The notes below the pieces were generated by a model. The model was not told the origin of the DNA and did no database searches. It saw nothing but the letters and a program-made list of their open reading frames with translations. DNA of 64,000 nt from Tenrec ecaudatus (Eukaryota; Chordata; Mammalia; Afrosoricida; Tenrecidae): positions 79,897,700-79,961,699 of the forward strand of contig NC_134546.1 in the NCBI RefSeq assembly GCF_050624435.1. Direction: 5' to 3'. Of the stretch, positions 47,145 through 58,059 are shown piece by piece. Within the stretch, counting starts at the first letter, position 1; each line of letters starts with the position of its first letter. The position numbers were made by a program, and so were the translations under genes.

Positions 47145-47780
47145 CCCTGCAGGTTGCTGTGATGCCAGAAGCACTGCCACCCAGTGTTTCAAATACAAGC
47201 AGGACCACCCATGGTGCACAGGTCTTGGTGGAATCTTCAGAAATAGGGACTGGGAGGAAGACCTGGTGATCGACTTCTAGAATATGAACCCCTCAGGTTT
47301 AATGGCAAGGAAATAACACTGAGGAAGTACTAAATCTTCAAAGTTTAGTCAACAGTAATGATGTGGATGGAGGATGAGCTTTGGGGTCCTTCAGTGCTTG
47401 ACATGGCATGACTGAAAATGAGTAAAAATAGTTGCAAAAATCCTCTAGTAATTGAAAAATGGCATACATGCATTATTATCATGAAATATTTGCAAGTTGT
47501 CAAAGCAAAATGGAATGGTAAAAAATTGATAGTGTATTCATTATTCAACTTTAATAGACTGGTACTGGCTATTTTTAATTAGATAATCAAGTGGTTTATA
47601 AGGCTGAGATTGACAAATTCAAGAAGATTGGCATCATATTCATTATCCCAAAAAACACTGCAATATTTTCCCTGATGTATAATTTTGTCAGTGGTAGGCT
47701 AATATTCATATGCCTGCAAGCAAGACCAGTTAGTCCAAGTGTTATTTAGTTTTGTGCACCAATTAAAGCAAACATAGAAG
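47145..47780 (+). repeat. RTE1-like LINE, 5' part
   Basis: Starts CTGCAGGTTGCTGTGATGCC and CCACCCAGTGTTTCAAATAC, continues GATGTGGATGGAGGATGAGC and AATATTCATATGCCTGCAAG, ACCAGTTAGTCC, in RTE order up to the endonuclease region. It is interrupted here and resumes at about 48,830. Confidence 0.8.
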
Positions 47781-47799
47781 CATTCACTAATTTGGAGAA

Positions 47800-48230
47800 G
47801 CGTTCCAGTTACATTCTCTTAATTAAAAATCATCCCCACAATATCCTCTCATTATAGTGCTACCTTAATGATATCTCAAAAAGCGCATGGCTAATTACTA
47901 TCTGCCAGCGGCTTTAACTACAAAAGCAGACGTGTTGTTATTGTTCTCCCCGCTCAGGAGACATTTACTCTACTCCACCTACCCTCAGCACTGGTCTTAA
48001 GTTGCTCGTCCAATTATCTCAGGGATCCCCAGGGTAAAGATCCTGCCTACCTTATTAGGTAGGTAGGTGTCTGCCTGTGTGTGTGTGGGGGGGGGGGCAG
48101 GGGGAGAAGGGGAGCTGCATGCCCTGAATTTACATAAACTGGTGAAAGAATACAAAGCCTTTTTATTTCTGCCCTTCAATTACACAACTGTCCCTTAGGA
48201 CCCATCCAGGGGGCATTAAAGAAACAAAGG
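47800..48230 (+). repeat. LTR fragment related to the 23.7 kb LTR
   Basis: GGCTAATTACTATCTGCCAG, CGGCTTTAACTACAAAAGCA and the CTCTACTCCACCTACC region align with 23,890-24,010. It is inserted within the RTE element. A G-rich run (48,085-48,113) interrupts the right part. Confidence 0.55.
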
Positions 48231-48339
48231 GATAGTTGATTCCTTGAGTGACAGCAACAAAGGGATCCTGATTGCTTTCAAAGCTAGGCATCTTTCAGCT
48301 GAGTAGCAAAAAGTCAGGCACCTGTAGCAGCTGTATACA

Positions 48340-48690
48340 AACATCTTACTGGAGGGCAGTTGGGGGGAAACTCTGTCTGGCGTTTGCGCATAAGCAGTTC
48401 AAGCTTTGGAGCTTGTGGAGGTTTTCTTCCAACACTAGTACTGGTCTTTCAAGCCCTGTGGTCAGAAGTATAAAGATAAGACTGCTCACACTTTCATCCA
48501 GGGTCTGTTTTCCACAATAAAGAAATTGAGGGAAGAAGGGGAGAGGGGATAAAGAAGAGCTGATATCAAGGAATTTAAGAAGAAAATGTTTTCAAACTGT
48601 GGTAGCTATTGTACAGTACTGCTCCATGTAATTGAACTATTGGAAGTTATGATATCTATAAGAGCTCTCAATAAAATATTTTAAAAATAT
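48340..48690 (+). repeat. Dispersed repeat C copy
   Basis: Ends CTCAATAAAATATTTTAAAA after GTGGTAGCTATTGTACAGTA and AATTGAACTATTGGAAGTTA, the shared family tail. Second insertion within the RTE element. Confidence 0.55.
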
Positions 48691-48829
48691 AATTGAAAAT
48701 TTCACAGGAATTTTTCAGCCTGACATTGATCAACCATAGTCATGTACGCTGATGAATGTAAAATTTGGGGAAAGTAGCTGTAGTTGGAAAATGTGACCTT
48801 AGTAACAGAAATGACACACAGGTTTACTG

Positions 48830-49170
48830 ATAGAAGTTTGAGACTAATGATGAATTCATAGCAAATTCCTTATTAAACACCAGAAATGGAAACAACACAT
48901 ATGGATCTTTTGGAATGGAACAAATGAAAATCAAATCAACCTCATCTATAGAAAAAAATGGTGGAGAAGCTCATTAGTCAACACACACCCAGCCGTTAAC
49001 AGTGGAACAGATCATAAATTGCTCAAATACAAGTAAAAGCTAGCCAAAGTAGCTAGAGCACAAAGCTTAGAGACTATGTAAAGAATAAACTTGAGGAATA
49101 AGACTGACTGAAGACTAATGACAGAGACCAGATGGGATGTGGGATGACATGAAAGCCAACTTACGTATGG
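48830..49170 (+). repeat. RTE1-like LINE, continuation
   Basis: Contains GAAAATCAAATCAACCTCAT (RNQIN region of the endonuclease), GTGGAACAGATCATAAATTG (the Asp-His region) and GGGATGTGGGATGACATGAA, following on from the fragment ending at 47,780. The rest of ORF2 is absent or unrecognisable. Confidence 0.75.
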
Positions 49171-49174
49171 AAAA

Positions 49175-50100
49175 CAAAAGGTTACTCAAAATACAGAAAA
49201 GAGAGCAATATTGAATATACTATGCATTGTTTGATTAACAGCAATAGACTCTATTGGAATATACGGCAAAAATGTTCTTTAGAAGCAGCAACGGTCATCT
49301 TTCCTGTATTGGACCTGTTAAGAAGGGGTGGGCCTAACGAAAGCACACTGTATACTAAGGAATCTACAGGAGACATGTGCTTAATGAAAAAAGCAAGAAT
49401 ATAAGATGTTAAAAATGCCCTTTCCACCTACAAAATGATTGGAGGAACAGACAACTTAAAATAAAAATCTCACAGGTACAAAAATATTGAAGATACAGTG
49501 CTAAAGTATGTTCTAAGCTGATAACAATTTTCACAGTAAAGTGGAAACATAAAGGAAGGGAAAATTTCAGAATGTTAAAGAAAATTATGGAAGCAAACAT
49601 ACAATAGTGTAAAACAAGAAAATGGAAATCTTATCTCATAAGAGCTACAGGTGTACTTCCCTCAACATCTAGGACAAGTGAACTCTCACATTCAAAGAAG
49701 TACACATTTTTATGCATTTTTGGACCCCTGTCATAGATATGAGGCCTTCTCCCTGTCCAATCAACTATACCAGCCAATTCCCCTTAAGGTATTTTGACCA
49801 TGCTTCTGAGAAAATTCCACTGTAGCTTGCTTCTAATACCAAACACAGTTCTCTTGTTCCAATTGAGAGAAAGCTTCTGGGGTGACAACTAGATAACCTA
49901 TTTATGAGAAATTACAGAATCTTAGACACCAACATTAACGTAAAGTTTGTAAAGCCTGCAGAATTTTGTATTTTTAGGAACATAATGTTCAAAGGAACAA
50001 AGTAAATAGTGTTCTCTCAAGGGTAGAAGACCTAACCCACTAACCTAGGATGAGACAATGCAATGAGAATCTACCTCTTTGAGAATAGCACAACACCGCA
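49175..50100. other. Unassigned AT-rich intronic stretch
   Basis: No exon or classified repeat seen. Confidence 0.35.
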
Positions 50101-50109
50101 AAGTTTCTA

Positions 50110-50391
<282 letters not shown>

Positions 50392-50399
50392 TTAGTGCA

Positions 50400-51070
50400 T
50401 TCCATAGTGTGTCCTTAACTGAGGACTTGGTACAAAATATTTTACCTTATTTCTACATTCACAACCATCGGCGCAGAAAGCTAGTCCTATTTTTAGAAAG
50501 ATCTCCAGTGTTCTGAGAAATAAATGTTTTCAAATACGCATTCTCCGGGTCAAATACTATGCCCCCCAAAATAGCTAGCTCTACATTAAGGAGCAGGCTT
50601 AAAGGAGCTCCCATAGTAGAGGAATCATTTCTGTGGCTGGCTACTTCACTATGCCTGGAAGTTATCTGGAGGTAAGAGCAATCAGGTTCTAGAGCCAGCC
50701 CAACGTAAATGTAGCAAATGCCTGGGGAGGGCACAGGGCCGGTTTGAAGTCAACTAACACTAGGTCAAGATGGTAACTCAGCATCTTGCTTATTTATAAT
50801 TTTATCTGCTTATAATATGACCCATTAACTACGTACATGCTAACTGCATGACACGAACGCCTTATGGAAAGATCTGTAAGCTCCATTATACATACCCATT
50901 GGAAAATATATTCACTCTCTCAGGACTGACATCGGAAGAGAGCCCGTGTCCGGGTGTCTGCTCTCTGTCTTTTAATATTTGCCACAATTGTAATGTCACT
51001 CCTGAGGATCACTTTTGGAGTGTTGGGAACCCCAGTACCCAAAAACAATGCATCCGGTCATAACATGAGA
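50400..51070. other. Possible LTR or old repeat, unclassified
   Basis: Contains CTCAGGACTGACATCGGAAG, CTGCTCTCTGTCTTTTAAT and other phrases that look LTR-like. No paired copy exists in the window, so this is a weak call. Confidence 0.25.
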
Positions 51071-52080
51071 ATTCTGAGTTCCAGTGACACTATCTGAATG
51101 CTCTAGAAATAGCTCAGCTTTATAATCGCACAAAGTAGATAAACACCTGTTTGTCATTAAATGGCATTAGGGTTTCTACCGGCATCACCATTATAAGAGG
51201 TTCAGTACCTTCAGTGGCAATAAGTACCAGGAACAATGCAGATGGGGGAGGTCAAATATACCTCAACTCTCCAACATTTTTTGTCAACTCTAAAACAAGT
51301 CTGTCCTTCTACATCACTCCATCTCACTTCTGGGTTTGATAATCTGTTGCTGTGGTCACACAACACTCAATAGACCAAAGTGGTCTATTAATGAACAAGG
51401 TACAACTTGGGATCAGGAACAAGAAGCTATAACTCAGAACCAAGATCAGAATGTTCACAGACAGTATCTCCCTTCCTGAATGCAGAACAACTTTCTAAGC
51501 TCTTAATGGCCACCTTAGGACAAGCTCCTCTTGACAACCTTAAGACACATTCTTCTCAGCCACGTTTACTTTACTTTAATTGCCTTTACTTTAATTGCAA
51601 GGTCCTCTTGAACCTGCCATCTTTCACCACATGCTCCCCAAGTGGGCTCTCCTAGTTCTGCTGGGTGGATCTCTGGAGCCTTCCTAATCTTGCCTAGGCA
51701 GGGAAGGTGCTAGGTTGGCCCAAGAAGCCATCATATCAAGAGGGAGAGAGAGAACTGCCTGTCATCTGAGCTGTTGATTTGGGTTTGTTAGTCCCTGAAG
51801 CCACACAGTTCAGAATGAACCCAAGGATTAGGGATTTGCAGCTTCCAGAAATTCATGAACCACTTCCTTGAATGACAACTGCGAGCTGCCTGTGTGAATG
51901 GACTTGAAAGCTTCTGCCACTCCATGAGCCAACAGCTTTCTGTCTGACTTTTCCATTTGGGTTCCTCAGCCCCTGCAACCTATTATCTGACCAGATTCAA
52001 CAACTTCACCTTGTGAGGCAGTGGACTGTTGTCCTGGTGACCCAGTTCATCAGCCTTTGCAAACACATCAATGAGGAGAA
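51070..52080. other. Unassigned stretch, repeat-like
   Basis: 51,650-52,080 has the composition and phrases of a dispersed repeat (many CCTG, CAG and TTCC words) that resumes after the SPIN insertion at 52,566. No gene seen. Confidence 0.35.
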
Positions 52081-52082
52081 CC

Positions 52083-52565
52083 CTCCAGACCAGCGGTTAT
52101 CAATCTATGGGTCTCAATCCCTTTGGGGGTCGAATGACACTTTCACAGGGGTCGCCGAAGACCATTGGAACACACATATTTCCAATGGTCTTAGGAACCA
52201 AGATACTGCTCCTCTATCTCTATCCAGGCAAGTCCACTCACATTCAGATACCCCCACATATGAGTACCGGGTGTGAAGACTATTACCCATGCTACACACG
52301 CTTCAAAACAAAATTTCATTTTCTTGTCATTAGAAATAAATACTTCACAATATATAATTACATATTGTTTTATGATTAATCACTATGCTTTATTTATGGT
52401 CGATTTGTAACAATGAAAACACATACTGCTTACGTTATGATTCATAACTGTAGCAAAATTACTATGAAGTAATAATGAAAATAATTTTATGAATTGGGGT
52501 CACAATGTGAGGAATTATATTAAAAGGTTGCGGCATTAGGAAGGTTGAGAACCACTGCTCCAGTG
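52083..52565 (+). mobile_element. Second SPIN-type non-autonomous hAT transposon
   Basis: Element 52,091-52,557 starts CAGCGGTTATCAATCTATGG and ends GGTTGAGAACCACTG. It shares most of its body with the copy at 36,750 (GTGTGAAGACTATTACCCAT, TTTGTAACAATGAAAACACA, AACTGTAGCAAAATTACTA). Flanking octamers CTCCAGAC and CTCCAGTG match at six of eight positions, a slightly decayed target duplication. The host repeat continues on both sides. Confidence 0.88.
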
Positions 52566-54590
52566 TGATACCTGACCTATGGATTTGAGGCTCACCAGCT
52601 TCCACATCTTGAAGAGGGATTTATTTACTTGATGGCTATTTGGTTTTGTGAGATACTGCAGGGCAAATCATGGAGCATCCTGAAGCTCTACCTCATAGGG
52701 ACAGGTCTACTGCTGGTCCTGCAAAATGAACTGTAATATTCATGGATCAAGAGCTATACCAATGCAGAAAATGACCAGGGCAGATGGCACACAGTGACAG
52801 GTCCACACAGAGCTTTCCAGCCAAGATCATGGAACAGGCAGGCAAGATCAAGAGGACAGTATCACTAAGGAGCTGATATAGATGAACTGATAAAAGATGG
52901 AACCAAGAAATGAGCCTATATTCAGAAGGCACAATGTCTGAGAGGGACACAGAGAACAGGCCTGCTCTGAAGAAGAGCAAATCTGCCTACATGTTTCCTT
53001 AATATGAATCCCAATGTCTATTCTATTGATTCTGTTAGGAAGTTACATTTTGTTACTTAATAAAACTTGTACCTGTATTGTGGACTGTAATATCTATGTG
53101 GCCACTGCAAAAAATTAATGATCTGAGAAGAGAAAACTGTGTAAAGATAACTACTGTCAGAACTGGAAAACCATTGGAGGGTAGTTTTACGTTTAAGTTG
53201 TGCTTCACATGAATCAGGGCTGATGCTGATGGTTGGTTCACTCTCCTACATCTCTAATTAGAGGAAGTGAGAAGCCATCAAACATTTTAAAATTAGTATC
53301 CCTACAAGGCCCATTTCAGAGGCATTAATGAGAATGCTGCAGTTTGGGAGATTATTCAACACCACCTTCAGAAAAAACATTACGGAAACTTACTCAGACA
53401 AAAAACCCCATGGAATGGACTCTCCTAAAGAAGTGATCTTATTTCTCCTTAAAAACATAGCATAGTGTTAAATTTGAATGATTCTCATGGGTTGACCACA
53501 AAATAATGAATTATCAGTTGAAAGCTAATATCATCCAAAGAATCCTTAGTGATGTATTATGTTCAATGTCAGTAGTTTAGTGTTATTCCTGTGATCAACA
53601 TATTCCTAATCTTCTCCATCCCAATGTTGAAGTCAGAGTCAAAGTTCATCTCTAACTTCTACTACTTCAAATTTCCACTTTCCAGTGAACTGAACCAGTA
53701 TTATACAGGCTTCTACACTTCTAGTAGGTAATACAGAAAATGAAAAAAAAAACGCATCAGAACTACCTGAGCCTTGGTCATTTTCTTTGGTCCTTATAAT
53801 ACTGCCAGCAACTGGGATGCTCTATGTTTGTCTTATCTGTATCAGCTCCAATGATGCTCACAAATTTCAGTCTCTCTTGAGGACATCCCAGAAATAATAA
53901 TACCCAAACCAGGCACTTCTTCATTCTTCCTCTAAGCTGCTGGTTGGTGAAAATCTGCAGGCTGATGGGAGGATACAATGTGAGTAGTTTAGGTCCAGAT
54001 GCTGTACGTGTTCCTGTTCATCTTCTTAACAGTCCCCAATACTGTTAACAGTCTACTTATTGAGTGACAGAAAACATGTTAATACCATGAGCAATAAAAC
54101 TAAAACTCATAATTTTCAGACCTATGTGCAAAAGATGACTTTATTTATTGGGTAATCAAATACACATGTCAAAAATAAGAAACAATAAACCTGGACCGCT
54201 ACCTCAAAGCACACGAAATATCAATTCCTTACTGTGTGACTCTCAAGGAGAATGACAAATCAATGAACCTTGATGATGATTATGTTAATTAAAGCATCTG
54301 GAAAATTTGAAATGGGCTATATAAAGAACTATTTAAAACTGAATGCTGTTTTTCTAGAGCTGTAAATTGTACAATCACTTTAGAAACACTTTAAAACTCA
54401 CCATCAAGTAGAGGTACACATATAAGATGATAGGACACAGGAGAACGGTTCTACAGTGTTTCCGAGACTATAGAGCCACTACAGGCAGCTAATGGGTTAG
54501 CAGTCCAACACTTAACACTTGTCACAAACCACAGCTCCATATTAAACACATGCATCACCTATTAGTTTGAAATTTATATATATACATACA

Positions 54591-54622
<32 letters not shown>

Positions 54623-54795
54623 GAAGTATACATCCCCCCATAGTGAGTGCACTTTTGAACTCCAAGACAAATAGCATTTTTATTGTAGCATTACTTGCAG
54701 TAAACCAATGCAGTTAGTTGCCTCTACGTCTTTCTAGCGATGGCCCCTTAACTCCTTCCAAATATTTAGGTAGGTGTGTCATCCGACAATGTGAA
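52566..54795. other. Unassigned stretch
   Basis: No gene supported. Short minus frames (52,980-52,747 and 53,978-53,778) include hydrophobic stretches but no known domain. A (TA)n microsatellite with ACATA interruptions lies at 54,574-54,620. Confidence 0.4.
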
Positions 54796-54803
54796 TGAGG
54801 AAA

Positions 54804-55028
54804 AGGAGATCTGGTGGCATAGTGGTTACTGTTGGGCTTCTAACAGCAAGGTCAGCAGTTGGAAACCACCAATTTCTCCTACAAAGAAAGATGGGATTTC
54901 TTCTTTCACGAGTGACATGGCTTTCTAGTCCACTAAAGAGTGACAGTCTTGGAAACCCACATGGGGCAGTTGTACCCTGTCATACAGGCTCGCTATGAGT
55001 CAGTGTTAACTTGATGATAGTGAGTTTG
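54804..55028 (-). repeat. AfroSINE-type SINE, antisense
   Basis: From GAGATCTGGTGGCATAGTGG to TTGATGATAGTGAGTTTGG. Close to full length, with the expected AAACCCACATGGGGCAGTTG and GTCATACAGGCTCGCTATGA. Confidence 0.85.
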
Positions 55029-55059
55029 GTTTTTTTGGTTCAAGAGAATTGTGAAAATT

Positions 55060-56200
55060 GCCAAACAATAGATTGAAACCCTTGAGACTTGGGGCTATGC
55101 AAATAAGCTGCCTGAAAACCTAACCTGGAGATGAGTCACATTGGACATCCTGTTAGAGAGAGAGAAAGAGCCAGGAGTAGGAGTAGGGGCTTTTGGATCT
55201 CAGATTCTTGCATTGAAACTCTTCAATCTAGAAGACAGAGAGCTGTGACACAAGAGAGGAAGTGATGGGGAGAAGCAGCAACGGAGACATGGTGACAGCA
55301 GAACCAAGAGACTGAGACAGAGCAGTGCAATTCCCAGGCCACGGAACAAGAGAGCCGAGTGCCTCTGGGCAGGAGGTTAATACGTGAAGTGGTGTACATC
55401 TGAGTATTTATCTGGGGAACCAGATCTGCCAAACCTACACAGAGGTCCGTGAGGCTAAGGGACAGATTGGGCACTTATCTGCAGAACTAAAAGACCTTTG
55501 AAACACTTGCCCATTCGGGACAGAAGCCAAGGGGCTGCAGGGCCTGACTTTAGCTGCAGGTATGGCTGTCAAGATGCCATCCCAAAGTAGAACGGTATCT
55601 TGAGTCATTTAGGATCCAAATTGTGTGTTAGGGTACAAAAGTTACCCCTATATCAAATATAATTTAAGGAGAACATTTACTGAACTTTAAGAGAAAACAA
55701 AAGACACACACACACACACCGTATGGATAAGGGAGACCAGTAGTACGAGGTCAAAATAACAACTGAGGATTCACAGCCTGGACCCTGGATAACAGGGCAT
55801 AGAACAAAAGGCATGTCACAGATCATGACTGGTGGCAGATCAATACATCACAGGTACAGGTGGGACTTCAACATCAGGAAAGGGACCATGATTAGGACAT
55901 GCATCTTATAAAATGGAATGACTTACAAGACTGGTCCAGGACTTTGATACAAAGCCAGTCAAGGCAAGACTCGAAATGTCCCTTGTTCTGTCCTCAGTAA
56001 GGTGACCTGCATCAGGCATACACCGAGGCAGGCGCGCGGAGAGGGCTGGCTGCAGAGGAGTGCAGGCAATCTACTTTCTCATGCATTCTCCCGGAGGGGG
56101 AGATGATCTATATCCTTGGTTAATGATCAGAGAGAATTTAATGGCGGCTTAATCAAAATGAGGACGGAGCAAATGGACACTGAGTTATCACTGTCATCAG
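55060..56200. other. Unassigned, repeat-like
   Basis: 55,080-55,560 is purine-rich (GAGAG, CAGAG words), like the body of an old LTR or DNA element. A (CA)n run is at 55,710-55,720. No gene recognised. Confidence 0.35.
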
Positions 56201-56211
56201 CAACCCAAACC

Positions 56212-56413
56212 TAAAACCCCACTGACTGCCATCAAGTGGATTCCGATTACAGTGACCCTTTAGGAGCAGTTGGACCTGCCCCGGGTGGGTTCCGGAGACT
56301 GTAACTCTTGACAAGAGTAGAAACCCTGCATTTCTGTCCAGGTGTGCCTTGTATTTCTGAACTGCTGACCTTGCAGTTAGCAGCCCAATCCGTAACCACT
56401 GAGGCCACCACTT
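56212..56413 (+). repeat. AfroSINE-type SINE
   Basis: From CCACTGACTGCCATCAAGTG through GACCTGCCCCGGGTGGGTT, GACTGTAACTCTTGACAAGA and CTGACCTTGCAGTTAGCAGC to GAGGCCACCA, then poly(T). Confidence 0.85.
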
Positions 56414-56429
56414 TTTTTTCAAATTGGAG

Positions 56430-56930
56430 CGCTCAGAACTTAAGAAGCTCTAATACAATTATAAACGGTTGCCCATCCAGTGAATTCTGTCGTTCAGGGA
56501 GAGGCGCAAAACCCTCTGGACCTGATGGACAGGACAGCCCCGGCGATTGTGGTGGGCGCTCTCCCCGTCGGACCCCAAAGCATGGTTGCCGCCTGCTGCC
56601 CCCTGAGCACCTCTGCTCTGCCTCTCCCACAGGAGCCCGGGTCCTGACGGTGCATGTCTGCGCGTCGCTCGCCCTGTTTCAGAGACAGAAACGCACTTGT
56701 TATCCTCACTCACCATCGTCCCGACAACTTACACTTACTTCCCAAAGGCTCCACAGCCCCGCCGGTACGCAGGATCCTCCTCAAACTCCCGCCACAGCTC
56801 AGTGCGTCACAGGACGCTGCGCTTGACTATGGGGGCCTCCAAAGACCGAAATACATGCCTGACGCTGGCGACGCGCACTCCGGCCCCGCCCTTTCCAGAC
56901 TTGGTGGAGAGCACCACGCTTAGACACTTT
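56430..56930 (-). promoter_or_regulatory. CpG-rich patch, candidate promoter of the KRAB-ZNF gene
   Basis: The most CpG-dense segment in the window (CGGCGATTG, GCGCTCTCCCCGTCGG, GCGCGTCGCTCG, GACGCTGGCGACGCGC). KRAB-ZNF genes usually have a non-coding first exon in such an island. This one is 6 kb upstream of the KRAB-A exon when read on the minus strand, and a donor-like GTAAGT occurs on that strand near 56,735. Frames through it are open on both strands only because the sequence is GC-rich. The direction of transcription is inferred. Confidence 0.45.
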
Positions 56931-57044
56931 CTGTTCAAGAGGAAATGGTGTGTGTGTTACTTTTCATACAAGAGAAAAGGGGATGGTGGGGGTGATGTGT
57001 GTGTATGTGTGTGTGTCTCCCACTTATTCTAATTTATTTTTTTT

Positions 57045-57180
57045 AAATCATTTTATTGGGGCTCATACAACTCTTATCACAATCCATACATCCATCAATT
57101 GAGTAAAGCACCCTTACACATTCGCACAGCTCTTCTTAAAACAACTGAATGATTAAATTGTATGATGCCAATAAAATTAT
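57045..57180 (-). repeat. Afrotherian LINE 3'-end fragment, antisense
   Basis: CATTTTATTGGGGCTCATAC, then ACTCTTATCACAATCCATAC and ATCCATCAATTG match the start of the 62,862 element. It is followed by a repeat C-like tail (GATTAAATTGTATGATG, CAATAAAATTATTTTT). Confidence 0.7.
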
Positions 57181-57667
57181 TTTTTAAAAGAATCGTATAT
57201 GTACATAGAATCATATGCATACATAAGAATTATGTGAGAATCAATAAAAGTCACTTGGGGTCTAATTGAAATATAGATTCTGATCCACTAGATCTGGGAT
57301 GGAAATGCAAATTCTCAGTAGAGGAATCAAGTAAATTAATTAGTTAAACTCTTTGTATGCCACCTCCTTAAATGGTCAAATATTGGCCAATTCTTTTTGC
57401 CATTTTATTGCTATGCTTCCTGTATCACTCAACCTTTTGCCTATATACTCCTTCAGTAAGACAACTGAAGACTTGACCTTTAAGAATGAGAGGTTATACA
57501 CCATGCAGCTAAAGGAGAACACTAATAGCATTTACTACATTAAATATATGGGCCAGGGAAAATATTTAGACTACAGAACTAGATTTGGGAATGTTTAACA
57601 TAGACATAACCGATATATCTCTGAAATGAGAAAATTATTGCGTTAAGACAAATAACATTGAAAGTGA

Positions 57668-57830
57668 TTGATTTTGTTGTTGTTGTCTTTAGGTGCCATT
57701 AAGTTGGCTCGGACCCATAGCAACCCTGTGCCCCAAAGAACAAAACACTGGATGGTCCTGTGCCATCTTCATAATTGTTCCTGTGCCTGAGCCCACTGAT
57801 GCAGGCATATTGACAATTGATCCCATGAAG
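57668..57830 (-). repeat. RTE1-like LINE 3' tail, antisense
   Basis: GTTGTTGTTGTCTTTAGGTG, then CGGACCCATAGCAACCCTGT and CTGTGCCATCTTCATAATTG form the inverted RTE 3' end. Confidence 0.75.
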
Positions 57831-57844
57831 AGACTTCCTTTTTT

Positions 57845-58022
57845 CATACACCTATTTGCATGGCCTTACCCATTCTTTTGTAGGGAAGGACAAAGCAGTG
57901 GACAGAACGGCCATGTGTGTGTGTGTATGTGTGTCTCCCACTTGTTCTAATTTCATACACCTTATTTGCATGGCCTTACCCATTCTTTTGTTGGGAAGGA
58001 CAAAGCAGTGGACAGAACGACC
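57845..58022 (+). repeat. Two-copy tandem duplication, ~108 bp period, with octamer motifs
   Basis: The ~70-base block from CATACACC(TA)TTTGCATGG to GTGGACAGAACG stands at 57,845-57,911 and again at 57,952-58,020, separated by a (GT)n tract and CTCCCACTTGTTCTAATTT. Each copy contains ATTTGCAT, the Oct/POU octamer. A related GT-plus-CTCCCACTTATTCTAATTT tract also stands at 56,997-57,036. Confidence 0.85.
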
Positions 58023-58059
58023 ATATAAAAGCAATCCATCACTCCACACTGGTTCATGA

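Noticed and set aside
56308-56826. 172-codon plus-strand ORF as a protein
   Set aside because: It begins inside an AfroSINE and crosses a CpG-rich patch open on both strands; no domain is present.
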